From: Sweltsa coloradensis
Taxonomy: Eukaryota > Arthropoda > Insecta > Plecoptera > Chloroperlidae
DNA: 64,000 nucleotides
Reading direction: 5' to 3'
Assembly (NCBI GenBank): GCA_024449915.1
Contig: JAMZAV010001708.1
Coordinates: 1 to 64,000, forward strand
The notes beneath the pieces were generated by a model. The model searched no databases. It was given only the letters and a program-made list of their open reading frames with translations, and was not told the origin of the DNA. Both the position numbers and the translations under genes were made by a program. Below, piece after piece: positions 11,724 to 23,310 of this stretch. Each line of letters opens with the position of its first letter. Within the stretch, counting starts at the first letter, position 1.

Positions 11724-12330
11724 AAACTTTGGAATAATGGAAGTGAATTTATAAAGTGAATTTTCTGCAAACCCGGCACCTCCACCAAACATATTCAAAA
11801 AGATATAATTCGTCACTATGGTGAGGTAAAGAAACTTCTTAAATTGGGGGGAGGGGAGGGGGGGAGGGAGGTTTTTGTATGATTTTGCATTTAAAAATTA
11901 CAAAAAAAGTGGACCCCCAACGGAACAACTTCCAAGCTAAGTAACTAAGGACTCTATCCTGTGCTTTCTCCACTATACGTTAGATTGTGCTCCCAAGATG
12001 ACAACCTTCCAACCTCACTTTTTTCACCGTAAACAACAATACCAACCCACTAGCTGTAGATCACTTTTTAAGCTGTTTGTCTCTAAGCTCTCTGGTCTAT
12101 GCGTTTATCTTCACTGTATGCGACCGACATAAATAACCCATACCACTAAACTGCGCTGCTATAATCCTCTTATCCATACAATAGCCCCCATATCTCACCC
12201 GTATACACACTGCATGGGATGGGAGTAAATAACCCTGAGATAGTGTGAGCAGGTCGTTTTCTAGGCCAGTTATTCGACTATGTCACTGGGAGATTTATAT
12301 CTGTGAGGAAACCTTACTTTATTTTACACG
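11724..12330. other. Left flank of the BEL element, no gene seen
   Basis: Contains a G-rich run at about 11845-11868 and the block CCCGGCACCTCCACC near 11769. That block recurs at 33661 and, inverted, at about 19809. No coding signal. Confidence 0.5.
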
Positions 12331-12335
12331 AAAAT
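12331..12335. repeat. Target-site duplication AAAAT (mate at 19028-19032)
   Basis: AAAAT immediately precedes the 5' LTR TGTTGG and immediately follows the 3' LTR end CCCAAACA. The exact match fixes both element boundaries. Confidence 0.9.
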
Positions 12336-12834
12336 TGTTGGTGCACACCCTTCAGGTGTCACTCTCTCGTCGGTCACTTGAACTTTAGTTTAGGTACATT
12401 TCTCCACTCTTCGGCAGATGGCGCACGCCTGCTTGTTCTGGCCTCTAGCTGACCCAGATTCCGGAGAGTGGAGGGTGTCTTTGTGTCGGTCAACAACCCC
12501 CGACAGACAAGTGCGGACTCTCGAGGCTCAGGGTTTACGGCCACACGCACGGGTTTCACGGCTCGCTACGGCCAAACTGTACACCACGTACATAATTCTA
12601 GTTTACCTAATTGTTAGTTGTTTCGTCTTTCGTGTTATTCATATACTTGTACTACTGGCTACGTATCATTCAATAATATTTCAGTTCGTTAAGCTTCACC
12701 AATCTAGTGATTTTACCTCCCTATGGATTTACTAATTAGTTCGTAATTTATTCCTGGTCCTCCGATTATTATAAGTTAAGTTTTAAGTTTTATTTTTAAG
12801 TATTTATTATTATGAAGCCACTCGGGCCCAAACA
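12336..12834 (+). repeat. BEL/Pao 5' LTR
   Basis: Starts TGTTGGTGCACACCC and ends CTCGGGCCCAAACA. It differs from the 3' LTR at only a few places, mostly 1-3-bp indels (near 12531, 12645-12660, 12796 and 12812). AGATGGCGC at 12416-12424 resembles the insect CTCF core. The LTR should contain promoter and polyadenylation signals, but none was pinned down. Confidence 0.95.
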
Positions 12835-12835
12835 T

Positions 12836-12851
12836 TGGTCCTCCGGGCCGG
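12836..12851 (+). other. Putative primer-binding site
   Basis: TGGTCCTCCGGGCCGG lies one base downstream of the 5' LTR. It begins with TGG, as expected for pairing with the CCA end of a tRNA primer. The tRNA species was not identified. Confidence 0.6.
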
Positions 12852-13134
12852 ATTGGTGAAGTAAGTTGTATATCTCGAACTTTGAGTGATATTATTTGCG
12901 CGTCGCGTTGTGAAAACATTCCTCTAGCGGGACAGCACGCTAGCTTCGTCGGGGTCTGCGTGCAACACCGGCTTATTTGCTCACGGCTTCACACGGGAAG
13001 CGGGTGAGCCGTGCCTTGAGCCGTGCGCGCAACAAGGACCAGCTGGTACGCGCTCGTTTCGTCACACGCGGGAGCTGAGCTGAGCGCCGCCCACCTGCAG
13101 CCGTCATCTCCAGGTCTCCAGTTCGACCACCGCC
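12852..13134 (+). other. BEL/Pao untranslated leader
   Basis: GC-richer sequence between the primer site and gag with no domain-bearing ORF. It presumably contains packaging and dimerisation signals, which cannot be identified here. Confidence 0.6.
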
Positions 13135-13135
13135 G

Positions 13136-15036
13136 TTGACACTGCCGTTGATATATCAGGTCAGATTATTCCTTGTTCTATTCCTTGTTTCCATTTGGCA
13201 TTTCTCTTGGCATAATGGACCCAGCACACAAAAAGTTATTACTCAAAAAAAGAGAGTTTTAGTCAAGGCGACAATCACACGTATTGCAACCTTCGTTGAA
13301 AAATATGACGCCAGCACTGATGACATCAATCTAATCAGGTCTAGATTAGAACAGGTTCTTAATTCTTGGGAATCATACAATGAAGTGCAATATGATTTAG
13401 AATTAAATGATGAAGATGATCACTCATCTGATCGTGAAAATTTTTGAAAATGCATACCATGCCGTGAAGGCCAAATCACGACGCTATTAGAACCTGCAAC
13501 TATTCCAGGTCCTGTAGCCGGTCCTGGAAGCACAGGAGGTTGCAGTCATGCACCCAGTGACGGTATGCGTGTACAGCTACCTACCATTAAATTGCCTACC
13601 TTCAGTGGCGACTACAGTCAGTGGGTACATTTTAAGGATATTTTTGATAGTCTAGTTATCAATAACCAAGCGTTTATCAAGTGTACAGAAACTTCATTAT
13701 CTTTTGTCTTCCTTGTCGGGCGAGGCCATTCAATGATCACATCGCTGCCAGTTTGCAATTCAAACTTTACAGTTGCATGGGACATGTTGCGGGAAAGATA
13801 CCAAAACATAGACTTATTGCAACTCGCCATGTCAAGGAATTATTGAATTTACCAATGGTTAGTCGAGAATCAGCTACTGACTTACGCGCTCTCCTTAACC
13901 AGCTGAAAGGCAACGTGAATGCCATTGAAGCTTTGAAAATGGAAACGCCAGTTCACGAGTTACTGTTGTCTCAGCTAATGTTAGATAAGCTAGATTCGTC
14001 TTCCCGTAATCAATGGGAAACTAGCCACACTACGGCCGATATACCTAGTCTTGAATCACTCTGTTCATTTTTGGAACAGAGATGCCAAGCACTGGAGGTC
14101 ATCAGCTCAGGTAATAAGAATAAGCCTAATAGCAGTGCTCAGTCTACCCAGAAGGAACGAAGGCAAGGAAGGGCAAGTTACGTCTCTACCACGGCACCCC
14201 CATGTGGCTACTGTAAAGGGACAAGTCACCGCATTCATAAATGTTCTAAGTTCATTAACCTTGATCTTAAACAACGCTGTGACTTTGTAAAGCAGCAGAA
14301 TTTGTGCCGCAACTGTCTCCAAGATGGACACCGTAGTGACACATGCCAAGCCTCAAGTTGCAAAAGCTGTGCTAAGGCACATCATACGCTTCTGCATTTT
14401 GGAGGGCAGGTGGGAACGGGAACGACCGATCATCGACAATCCTTGTCGACTGATAATGGAACTGGACCACCGGCTACACCTCACAGCCAGGGAACGAACA
14501 ATTATTGTTCCTTGAAGGTACAGCCACACGTGCAGATTCTTCTGTCCACTGTCCTCGTACGGGTGCGTGACAACCATGGCCAACTACACACATGTCGAGC
14601 GCTGCTTGACTCGGCATCACAATCCCACTTTGTGTCCGAGTCATTGGCACAGCTTCTGCGCTTGAAAAAGCACCACAATCAGTTTCCCATTCATGGTATT
14701 AATGATTCTACATCTGAAACTAAATATTGTGTCACTCTTGGGGTCCAATCTACGGTTGGTGATTACAACGCCACCATTAGTTGTTCGGTATTGCCTCGAA
14801 TAACGGGCAACACACCAGCCACAAAGATCAATCCTGATGCATGGGGTCTACCATCGGATATCACCCTTGCGGATCCAACTTTCGACCAACCTGGCAAGAT
14901 TGACCTTCTCATCGGAGCTGAGATTTTCTTCGACCTACTGCTTCCTCAGCAAAGATCGAGACCTGGAAACTATCCTATGCTCCAAAACACTAAGTTAGGT
15001 GGATTCTATCTGGCCGCATTCAGCAAGCGCAGGTAG
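13136..15036 (+). pseudogene. BEL/Pao gag and protease, frame-disrupted
   Basis: Gag-like sequence is spread over several frames. An N-terminal part lies at 13136-13447; the likely native Met at 13215 is in a different frame, implying a break near 13250. An LPTIKLPTFSGDYSQWVHF-type segment lies at 13565-13846. The long piece 13681-15036 carries zinc knuckles at about residues 174-187 (CGYCKGTSHRIHKC) and 209-222 (CRNCLQDGHRSDTC), plus a third Cys/His cluster. A retropepsin-like motif LLDSASQS follows near residue 308. Family knowledge gives these as the capsid/nucleocapsid and the polyprotein-cleaving protease. Breaks are seen near 13250, 13447, 13700-13800 and 15020. Confidence 0.9.
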
Positions 15037-15089
15037 AAGAGTCCACACCACGCCCAGCACCCCGCACGTTCTTCCTACGTAACGACGAC

Positions 15090-15868
15090 TTGCTTCAACG
15101 CTTCTGGGAAGTTGAAGAAATGACCCACCCAGTTCGAACCAATGACGAACGGCGGTGTGAGACTCATTTCATTGAAAACACTACCAGAGACGCAACAGGT
15201 CGCTTTGTCGTCCGTCTACCTCTCAAGCAAGACCCGGCGATGCTTGGTGCATCATACTGTACATCCCGTACTAGATTAAACCAAATCGAGAGACGTCTTA
15301 CTCGTGATACTCACCTTGATACGCAGTACAGTCTATTCATGCGTGAGTATGAGGATCTCGGTCATATGAAGGCAGTCAGGCCCCTAGATAAACCTTCAGC
15401 ACCTTGCTACTATTTACCACATCACCCGGTCATCAAGGAATCAAGTACTACTACAAAGATGAGAGTAGTATTTGATGCTTCAGCCAAAACCAGCAACGGC
15501 ACATCGCTAAATGACATGCTCCTGGTTGGCCCTACAATCCAACAAGACCTCATGAGCATTGTTCTTAGGTTTCGGTTGCATCAGTTTGTCTTTACGGCAG
15601 ACATTTCAAAGATGTACCGGCAAATTCAGATGAACCCTGCTGACTATGATCTGCAACGTATCCTCTGGGGAAGAAACGCAGATGGTACCCCTCGAGAGTT
15701 TCAGCTCACGACACTCACCTATGGTACCGCCTCAGCCCCGTTCATAGCAACCAGGTGTCTCCATCAACTGGCAGACGATGAACGAGACCGCTTCCCCAGA
15801 CGGCAGAAATCGTGAAGCGCGACATGTATATAGACAAACGTCCTCTCTGGAGGTGACACCATCGACGA
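15090..15868 (+). pseudogene. BEL/Pao reverse transcriptase, frame-disrupted
   Basis: RT motifs appear in order. MRVVFDASAKTSNGTSLND is followed by TADISKMYRQIQMNP, whose Asp is the first catalytic residue. Next come FQLTTLTYGTASAPFIATR and, in a second frame, the catalytic-box region at about 15812-15830. The box reads YID, followed by a frame break where the second box Asp is expected. One break near 15797 and one near 15830 roughly compensate, returning to the first frame. The domain would copy element RNA into cDNA. Confidence 0.92.
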
Positions 15869-15869
15869 G

Positions 15870-17188
15870 GTGCTTGAACTTCAAGACCAAATGATAGATC
15901 TTCTCAACAATGGTGGATTTCCCCTTCGGAAGTGGTGTGCAAATCACCCCACTCTCTTAAAGGCAATCCCAGAAGAGTGGCGCGAATCACAGCTTCCTCT
16001 GCAGTTTGACAACGAAGATCACGTTAAAACGTTAGGTCTACTGTGGCCACCAGGCTCCGACCAGTTACAGATTGTGAACAGCACAAGTCAGTACCACAAT
16101 TCCAATCGAGTGTCCCGTAGCAAACGGCAGGTTCTCGCCACCATCGCATCGATCTTCGACCCATTGGGCCTAGTCAGCCCAGTGGTTATCCTATGTAAAA
16201 TCTTCTTACAAGCCTTATGGCAAGAAAACCTTGGTTGGGACGACAGCCTTCCTGAAACGTTAATGCAACAATGGCATACTATCCAGGACTCTCTCCCAAT
16301 GCTCAACCTAATCAGTATCGACAGATTGGTGTTAGCCCATGGTCTTCCGGCAGACATACAACTCCACGGTTTCTGCGATGCTTCTGAACAAGCGTACGGA
16401 GCCTGTGTCTATCTTCGTTCAACAAATGAGGTCGGTCAAGTCACCACAAAGTTACTTTGTTCAAAGTCGAAGGTAGCACCGCTCAAGAAACAATCCATTC
16501 CGCGGTTGGAGCTATGTGGCGCATTGCTGCTAACCCGACTCTTGACGAAGGTGATTGCATCTCTTCACATCAGTGTCAGCAACGATACCTATGGACTGAC
16601 TCTACGGTTGTTCTCGCCTGGTTAACAGCAAGCCCTACGAGATGGAAGACGTTCGTTGCCAATCGTGTGGCCGAAATTCAAGAAGCTACGGCAACAAACG
16701 AATGGCGTCATGTCAGATCCCAGGACAACCCTGCTGATCATATCTCTCGGGGAGTACATCCAAAGGTACTACATGATCTAACAATTTGGTGGAATGGACC
16801 TAAATGGTTACAACACTCTGATTCTTGGCCAAATGAATTCGTGTCCGGAGCTCCTATTACAGCACAGCAAGAGTTGATTCAGACCGAAAACAACAGCAAA
16901 GCCCATGGCAAGGTTTCTGTCCTGCTGGCACAATCAGTGCCAGAAGAGGTCGTTGAGAGATTCTCCAAACTGGCGACTTGTCAACGAGTAGTTGCATACT
17001 GCTCACGCTTTGTGAACAACTGCCGTAAACCTCCACAATCCAGACAGCTGTCATCGCTATCCTGTAAGGAGTTACGGCAGGCGCTAGAAACATGCATACG
17101 AGCTGTACAGCAGGCATGTTACGCAACAGAGCTCAAGTGTATTGCCACTTCGACCCATTGCCTCCAAAAAATACACTCAAGAATTTAA
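15870..17188 (+). pseudogene. BEL/Pao RT C-terminal part and RNase H, frame-disrupted
   Basis: The first piece, 15870-16625, continues the RT thumb/connection. It then has LHGFCDASEQAYGACVY, with the RNase H first Asp, and IPRLELCGALLLTRLL, with the catalytic Glu. A frame change near 16590 leads to the second piece. That piece has WTDSTVVLAWL, with the third acidic residue, and NPADHISRGVHP, a BEL-type RNase H end motif. The tail to 17188 is the linker before integrase. RNase H removes the RNA strand during cDNA synthesis. Confidence 0.9.
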
Positions 17189-17197
17189 ACCCATTCC

Positions 17198-18418
17198 TTG
17201 ACCAACACCATGATCTTAGGCAGTCGCTTGCACCATGCCAACCTCTCATACGACAACAAGTATCCCATGATCTTGCCTCCTCGACATCACTTAACTAAGC
17301 TGATTATAGTAGCAGAACATCAGCGCCTGCTGCACGCAAATCAGCAACTTCTAATCTCCTCCCTGCGACAACACTACTGGATACCCAGCGTACGTCGTAC
17401 GGTGAAGAGTGTCATCCACAAGTGCATTTCCTGTTTTAAGCTAAAACCTGAAACATCCAAACAACAGATGGGCATCTTACCAGTGCATAGGGTAAACACC
17501 AGCACGTCCCTTCCTTAATGCTGGAGTTGACTATGCTGGCCCTATCCAACTCAAATGTGGTACTCCACGGAGTAAGACCACTGTGAAGGCTTACATCGCA
17601 GTGTTTGTGTGTTTTGCAACGAAGGCAATTCACTTAGAACTTGTTAGTAGTTTAAGCACTAACGCATTCATCGCAGCCTTCCGAAGATTCGTTAGCCGTC
17701 GAGGAATGAGCGCACACATCTACAGCGACAACGGTACAAACTTTGTCGGAGCAGATCGTGAACTGAAGGAGCTTCAAACCCTACTGAGAAAACAAGAACA
17801 TCAATCTCATGTCAGGAATCATGCAGGAGCAGAAGGTTGCACGTGGCACTTCATACCTCTAGGTTCTCCACACTTTGGAGGATTGTGGGAGCAGCAGTGA
17901 AGTCTCTTAAGTACCATTTGAGACGTATTGCTGGAAACCGTCTGTTTACTTTCGAGGAAATGTCCACAATGTTATGCCAAGTTGAAGCATGCCTCAACTC
18001 TCGCCCTTTGTCACCTATGACAGCTGACCCTTCTTCCACAACTTTTCTGTCTCCTGGACACTTCCTTATCGGGGAACCGCTTACATCCCTTCCCGACCCT
18101 GATCTGTCTGACATCAGGATCAACAGGCTGGATCGTTGGCAGCTCATCCAGAGAGCGACACAGCAGCTGTGGCACCGATGGTCGACAGATTACCTCCATG
18201 GACTCCATCAGCGATCCAAGTGGACGACTCCTCATCATGACCTGGTGCCAGGCACAGTGGTACTGGTCAAAGAAGATAGCCCCCCTCTTCAATGGAAGAC
18301 CGCCGTGGTCACGGAGGTCCACCCCGGTCCTGATGGACGAGTGCGAGTGGCGACTGTTAGATCCGGCTCCGGCACCTATCGCCGACCCATCCACAAACTG
18401 TGCCCGTTTCCCGAGTAA
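17198..18418 (+). pseudogene. BEL/Pao integrase, frame-disrupted
   Basis: 17198-17518 holds the HHCC zinc-binding domain (EHQRLLHANQQLL, then CISC) and LRQHYWIPSVRRTVK. The DDE core starts in a different frame at about 17526 (VDYAGPIQL) and runs through 17583-17900 (CFATKAIHLELV, YSDNGTNFVGADRELKEL). The FGGLWE motif with the catalytic Glu lies at about 17878-17890, where another frame change occurs. 17837-18418 carries the rest of the core and a C-terminal domain (VLVKEDSPPLQWKTAVV, YRRPIHKLC) ending just before the 3' LTR. Confidence 0.92.
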
Positions 18419-18528
18419 CCCTTCACCAGATATTCGGCACCCCATGTGTAATTTTGTGTTAGTGTTTATGTGTTGCTCCTTCAGAGTTATATTTTGAAAA
18501 GGTATGCCAGCCCTTATCCGCGGGAGAA

Positions 18529-19027
18529 TGTTGGTGCACACCCTTCAGGTGTCACTCTCTCGTCGGTCACTTGAACTTTAGTTTAGGTACATTTCTCCAC
18601 TCTTCGGCAGATGGCGCACGCCTGCTTGTTCTGGCCTCTAGCTGACCCAGATTCCGGAGAGTGGAGGGTGTCTTTGTGTCGGTCAACAACCCCCGACAGA
18701 CAAGTGCGGACTCTCGAGGCTCACGGTACGGCCACACGCACGGGTTTCACGGCTCGCTACGGCCAAACTGTACACCACGTACATAATTCTAGTTTACCTA
18801 ATTGTTAGTTGTTTCGTCTTTCGTGTTATTCATATACTTGTGTACTACTGTGCTACGTATCATTCAATAATATTTCAGTTCGTTAAGCTTCACCAATCTA
18901 GTGATTTTACCTCCCTATGGATTTACTAATTAGTTCGTAATTTATTCCTGGTCCTCCGATTATTATAAGTTAAGTTTTAAGTTTTATTTTAAGTATTTAT
19001 TATTAGAAAGCCACTCGGGCCCAAACA
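18529..19027 (+). repeat. BEL/Pao 3' LTR
   Basis: Same 499-bp length and ends as the 5' LTR. It is preceded by a short purine stretch GGGAGAA (18522-18528), a plausible polypurine tract. The AGATGGCGC motif recurs at 18609-18617. Confidence 0.95.
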
Positions 19028-19032
19028 AAAAT

Positions 19033-19175
19033 AAAAAATATATTGTATTTGGGCTAACTAGTTGTGAATCTACAGAGTTACGGAAAACAATTGGTCCACC
19101 ATAACCTGAAACAAAATAACTGTCAAACTTGGTAATTTTAGAGCTAGGTTCCATCGGCAAAAATCTCCGATAACA
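19033..19175 (-). repeat. Truncated family C MITE fragment beside the BEL insertion
   Basis: Blocks such as CATCGGCAAAAATCTCC and GAGCTAGGTTCC match the family C element at about 40243-40380. The copy fades on the right, and its expected outer end is absent left of the BEL element. The BEL insertion lies at the edge of a relic MITE. Confidence 0.6.
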
Positions 19176-20895
19176 AATCTGAGATATAAGGGCCTATCTG
19201 TTGTACAATGTTGTTCAGAAAGGCTCTTCGCGGCACGAGATTTCTTCATAGATTTTAAGTGTTTTAGCAAAATATTTGCTAGCGTCGACGCCGTTTCTTG
19301 TTGTTGTTGAATGTAATGACAAGGATAAACAATAAAATAAATAAATATATTAAGACGAAGAGATTTTTATTTTTATTGGTCTGAGTGGCAGCACTGGGCT
19401 CTATTTAAAAAAAAAAACATTTTGTGTGGGTCGTTGGACAAGTGCTTGAAATGCATGAGGACCTGGTTTCGAACCCCACTTTAGGCAGAATTATTTTTAA
19501 CCTTTGACATTGACTTAAGTCCAATTCTTGGATTAGGAATGTATAAGTGACTTTGGAGCCGTCCTAGCAACGAGGCACATTATAAAAGGTTGTTTCGAAA
19601 AAGTCTTGTTATTTTGGCGCCGCTTGGGGGTGGAATCGTGTCCAAAAAGTTGGGTCGATGTTTTCTATATTTCGAATCCCGGTCTCTGGTTGGCCATTAT
19701 TATAGCTCGTCGCTGGCATCGGCGCTGACAGGGTTGGCTTAGTTCGCTAAGTCCTAAAATAGATATCGAAGATTACATTATAGTAAACGTTTTAATTTCT
19801 TTATAGTTGGTGGAGGTGCCGGGTTTAACGAACGCTACTCGGAGGTCATGTTCGGTTTTTATCGTGAGACGTGACACACGCACAGACAAACGAACCGACG
19901 GCCAGAAAAGTGAAGCAAAGAGGGAAGCTTTCTTCCTAAAGATAAACTCATATTTGTATAAATTACGCACATTTTCAGGTCTCATCTCTGAGTAATCCAG
20001 AGTAAAGCGATGGATAACAGCTGGGATTGATTCTGGAACACTTAGATTGCCGTCCGGGATGGATATTGAAACACGAGGATTACAAAGGATCAGTTGGATT
20101 AGTAATCGGATGAATTCTGGAACGTAGCTTACATTTGAACCTGTGACTGTCTAAGTTTGCACTAAGCTGCTCAAATTACAAAGATAAGCCAAATTCAGTA
20201 TTCCGCGACATTTGACAGTGGCACGTTGTTCTAAAGTGAAGCGCTGTAGCGAGACAAATGTAAGTTATTTAAATTTTAAAAAAAAAAACACTAATCGAAA
20301 TCACTAAATTAAAATAATTATAAAATAAGTACCAGTTTCTTTCATTTTACAATTGTTTATATTTGAATACCTCGTATAGACTAAATAAAATAAGTAAAAT
20401 GTAATTCAAAATAAATCTTCATCGCCGTCTCCAGGCTACACACATGCAGCGTAGTAGTACTTTTCACAGCATTCAACCGCTGATGACGTGTTACTTTCAT
20501 TTAACTTTTTATATAGCTTGATTGCCAAATTCTGCGAATGTCACACTCATTCTTGTCCACTTTATTACTTTGATTTCCACCCACTAAAATTACAACGTTA
20601 AGATGTTATTCAGGAATTGTAATTAAATAAATGTCACGTCCATAAGCTTGGAGAATTTCTGCAGATTGCTTATCTTTCTTGGGATATTCTCGGCTAGATA
20701 CTAAAACAACTAAACAATATGAAAATGTTTATTAATATTATAACTATGTGGATGTCAATTTTATGCAACCCCCTTAAGTTTTAAATATTTTGGGCTAAAA
20801 CGATAGGTCAAAAAGTGTTCCAGTGCATTCTACATTAGTCGGCGTGATTTGATGTTCGGCGCGTTTCTTGTCCTGCAGCCATAAACCATTACATC
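19176..20895. other. Intergenic, no gene seen
   Basis: AT-rich. The block TGGTGGAGGTGCCGGGTT near 19808 is the complement of blocks at 11769 and 33661. CACGCACAGACAAACGAACC near 19875 is inverted relative to 33280-33315. These suggest an old, unbounded repeat family. No RNA gene or domain-bearing ORF. Confidence 0.45.
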
Positions 20896-20899
20896 TTAA

Positions 20900-21541
20900 A
20901 GGGGCTAAAAACCCCAAAAATTATTTTTTACCACGTGATCTATAGCACAATACTACACTTAAATGACCGTTTAAAAAATTATATCTCGTAACTGTGATTT
21001 AGCACGAATGTTTTAATTTTTGATCCAGAAATTGGCGAAAATTGGTGTTTTGGAAAATTTCCTAAATCGGCTTTAACCTGCTTCTTTTTTGGTCCTCATA
21101 GATACTAGAGCATAGTACCAATCTAAAATGCCCCTTTATAACATCGTGTCTTGAAACTGTGCCCAAATATACCCTAAAATACTAAAAAAATTTGCATTCC
21201 AAAATCATACCCCATCTTGGTAATCAGCATATTTTGACCGAACTACTAGCCCAAATTACAAAACAAAAATATAGAGAATTTACAAAAAGGCTGTCGAGTA
21301 CGTTAATAATGGCCAGTATTTTTTCGGATCAAAATCCTCCAAGGTCACGGGGCATAAAGATTGTCCCCATGTTATTTTTTATGAAAGATGTTTGCTGATG
21401 GGACCTAGCTCGAAAAATATCATGTTGACAATTTTTTGGGAGGTCATGGTGGTCCCAAAAAATTTTTCTGTTAGTTGCTAAATTCATTACTAGTTAGCTT
21501 GAATGAAATATATTTTTTGAGTTTAGCGGTTAAATACCCCT
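20900..21541. mobile_element. TTAA-flanked MITE, family C, copy 1
   Basis: Starts AGGGGCTAAAAACC and ends with the complement of AGGGGTATTTAACC. It is flanked exactly by TTAA at 20896-20899 and 21542-21545. It is 642 bp and non-coding. A second full copy lies at 40218-40847 in the opposite orientation with the same TTAA flanks. TTAA duplication is typical of piggyBac-type transposases, so that is the most likely mobilising family, but no transposase is visible. Confidence 0.8.
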
Positions 21542-22247
21542 TTAAATCTTAATACAACTTGGCATACTTGATAATGAGGGCCATTTGTACGCCCTTATCA
21601 TAACACATTTTCAACATTTTTCATGGATCAATAAAAAAAATGCACAGTTATTTTGGGTGATTTTGACCATTTTGACAGATTCTAAATTCTAGAAAATTGA
21701 ATTTATTCTTTGTTTATTTTCGATGATCAATTTAAATGTTAAAGTGCTACGATAGATGCCTTCAAAATTAGTCTTTACACAATATAAAATCACATACAGA
21801 TGCGACTAAAAATTGTCTGAGAAATTTGAAGGCGCGTAAAATGAACCATGTAAAATGAGCATGTCGGCGTCCTCTTAGGCCATGGTTTGCCCGAAACATT
21901 CAAAAGTCTGACAAACAATCTAAACAGGAGTTATCTTTAGCGGGTTGACTCTCCGAGTTCGTTGTTTGACTTGACCCCTGACAACACGACCATGCGGGCG
22001 CGAAGCCTCGCACTCATCCAACACATCTGACAGATGTGAAGTGCAATGAGGCAGCCGCTACTAGGGACGTGTCTGAACAATCCAATTCTTGTTCCTATTC
22101 TCGTTCTTGCACTAAATCTAGATCTAGGGCTTATTATCATTATTAAATTACAGTTTTCACCCTAGCTAACAGCTTGCTACATTTCTCACAGTTTGCCTTT
22201 AAAGTCGCCAGTGACCACTTAATTTCTTGTTCTTGCTACATAATCTT
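21542..22247. other. Intergenic, nothing recognised
   Basis: No coding or RNA signal that I can support. A GC-richer patch at 21940-22140 has no domain-bearing ORF. Confidence 0.45.
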
Positions 22248-22410
22248 GATAATTCAAATTCAAATTCAAAATGCATTTTATTTCCTTAGTAACAAGAAGA
22301 CAGGATTGTATGCTCACTTGTATACTTAACATAATTTCCGTTCAAGTTACAATTGATACAGAAATCACAATTGCAGTGCTTCCCTTCATGAAAGTCTTGT
22401 GTACTGTAAA
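22248..22410 (-). repeat. LINE-like 3' end relic, family K, copy 1
   Basis: Starts with (ATTCAA)n at 22250-22270, then TTTTATTTCCTTAGTAACA, and runs to AATTGCAGTGCTTCCCTT. It matches 30922-31215. On the minus strand this is a 3' region ending in a short TTGAAT tandem repeat, a form seen in some non-LTR retrotransposons. Confidence 0.55.
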
Positions 22411-22644
22411 ATGCACCCGACTATTCGGACATAACTTCTTATACGTCACCGAGATCAAGAACAAGAATTATCTACGTATGGTAGTATCCGGAAACGTCCT
22501 AATATTTGAATACGTTCGATCTTGATCCTGAATTATGTGGACTACATTAAGTCATTTGTCGAATCAAGCTCTTGATGAGGGAGAGGCAGGAAGAGGGAGG
22601 GGGTGCGTTTAATTCGAGAGTCTTTTCGACAAGAACCCCATCTA

Positions 22645-22694
22645 AGAATCTCTCCCCCCCCTCCCCCCCCCTCCCCCCCCCCTCCCCCCCCCCC
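22645..22694. repeat. C-rich tract; G-quadruplex-prone on the minus strand
   Basis: Several runs of seven or more C separated by single T or A. The minus strand therefore has repeated long G runs with one-base loops. Confidence 0.9.
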
Positions 22695-23069
22695 ACACCC
22701 ACCACGTGAACGACTTGCTACAATTTCAATAGAACACTTAAATATAGAAGCTTGAGGGGATGTTATACAATCTAGTAGCACTTAACTTGGCATCCCTCAT
22801 CGCCAACTACGGTGAAATTGAGGTAGAGATCGTCTTTATGAGAATAGGTGACCATGATGAAGTTCTATACAAAAGCGTGAAGAAATAGGGGACACTCTAG
22901 TGCTAATAGTAATAGTAGGACGTTGGCTGACCATTAGGCAAGTCCCACATTTTACCCGATATTTCTGTTCGTTGCCAAGGCAGCCAATATTCAGCCAAAA
23001 TTCAGCCAACATGCAGCCACAATCTTATTGATCGTATTTCAAAACGAATACTATATTTTAAAATGAACT

Positions 23070-23310
23070 GGCCCGCGACTCTGATTCTGGAGGTCCCGGG
23101 TTCAAATCCAGTCGGACCGCAAATCCCGACTGTAGGTTTTTCGAGGTTTTCCTCAGTCGTTAATGCGAATGCAAGGGATTGAATCCTCTTATACAGATCT
23201 CGGACATCCCTTCACAATAATTGTCCGATCCGCAACATACCTAGTTACTGAAGAAGGGCGTGATTAGCTCCCTGGGCCAATTCCCACAGTTTTTAAAATA
23301 TTTAAAATAA
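23070..23310 (+). repeat. tRNA-derived SINE family D, copy 1
   Basis: A B-box-like GGTCCCGGGTTCAAATCC is followed by the body TTTTCCTCAGTCGTTAATGC, GACATCCCTTCACAA and CCTAGTTA. Related copies lie at 25798-26010 and 38498-39010. This is a different family from the GTCTCGG SINEs. Confidence 0.7.

Larger units (their letters stand above)
12336..19027 (+). mobile_element. BEL/Pao LTR retrotransposon, full length but frame-disrupted
   Basis: Two 499-bp LTRs (TG...CA) flank about 5.7 kb of internal DNA. The direct repeat AAAAT at 12331-12335 and 19028-19032 is an exact 5-bp target duplication, as expected for BEL/Pao. The order is gag with zinc knuckles, aspartic protease, reverse transcriptase, RNase H, integrase, which is the BEL/Pao order. 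No envelope-like ORF is present. The internal reading frame is interrupted about ten times, so this copy is not expected to encode a working polyprotein unless the breaks are sequencing errors. LTR differences are few and mostly indels, suggesting a young insertion. Confidence 0.95.

Noticed and set aside
18011..18541. 176-codon minus-strand ORF
   Set aside because: Shadow of the integrase C-terminal coding region on the plus strand.
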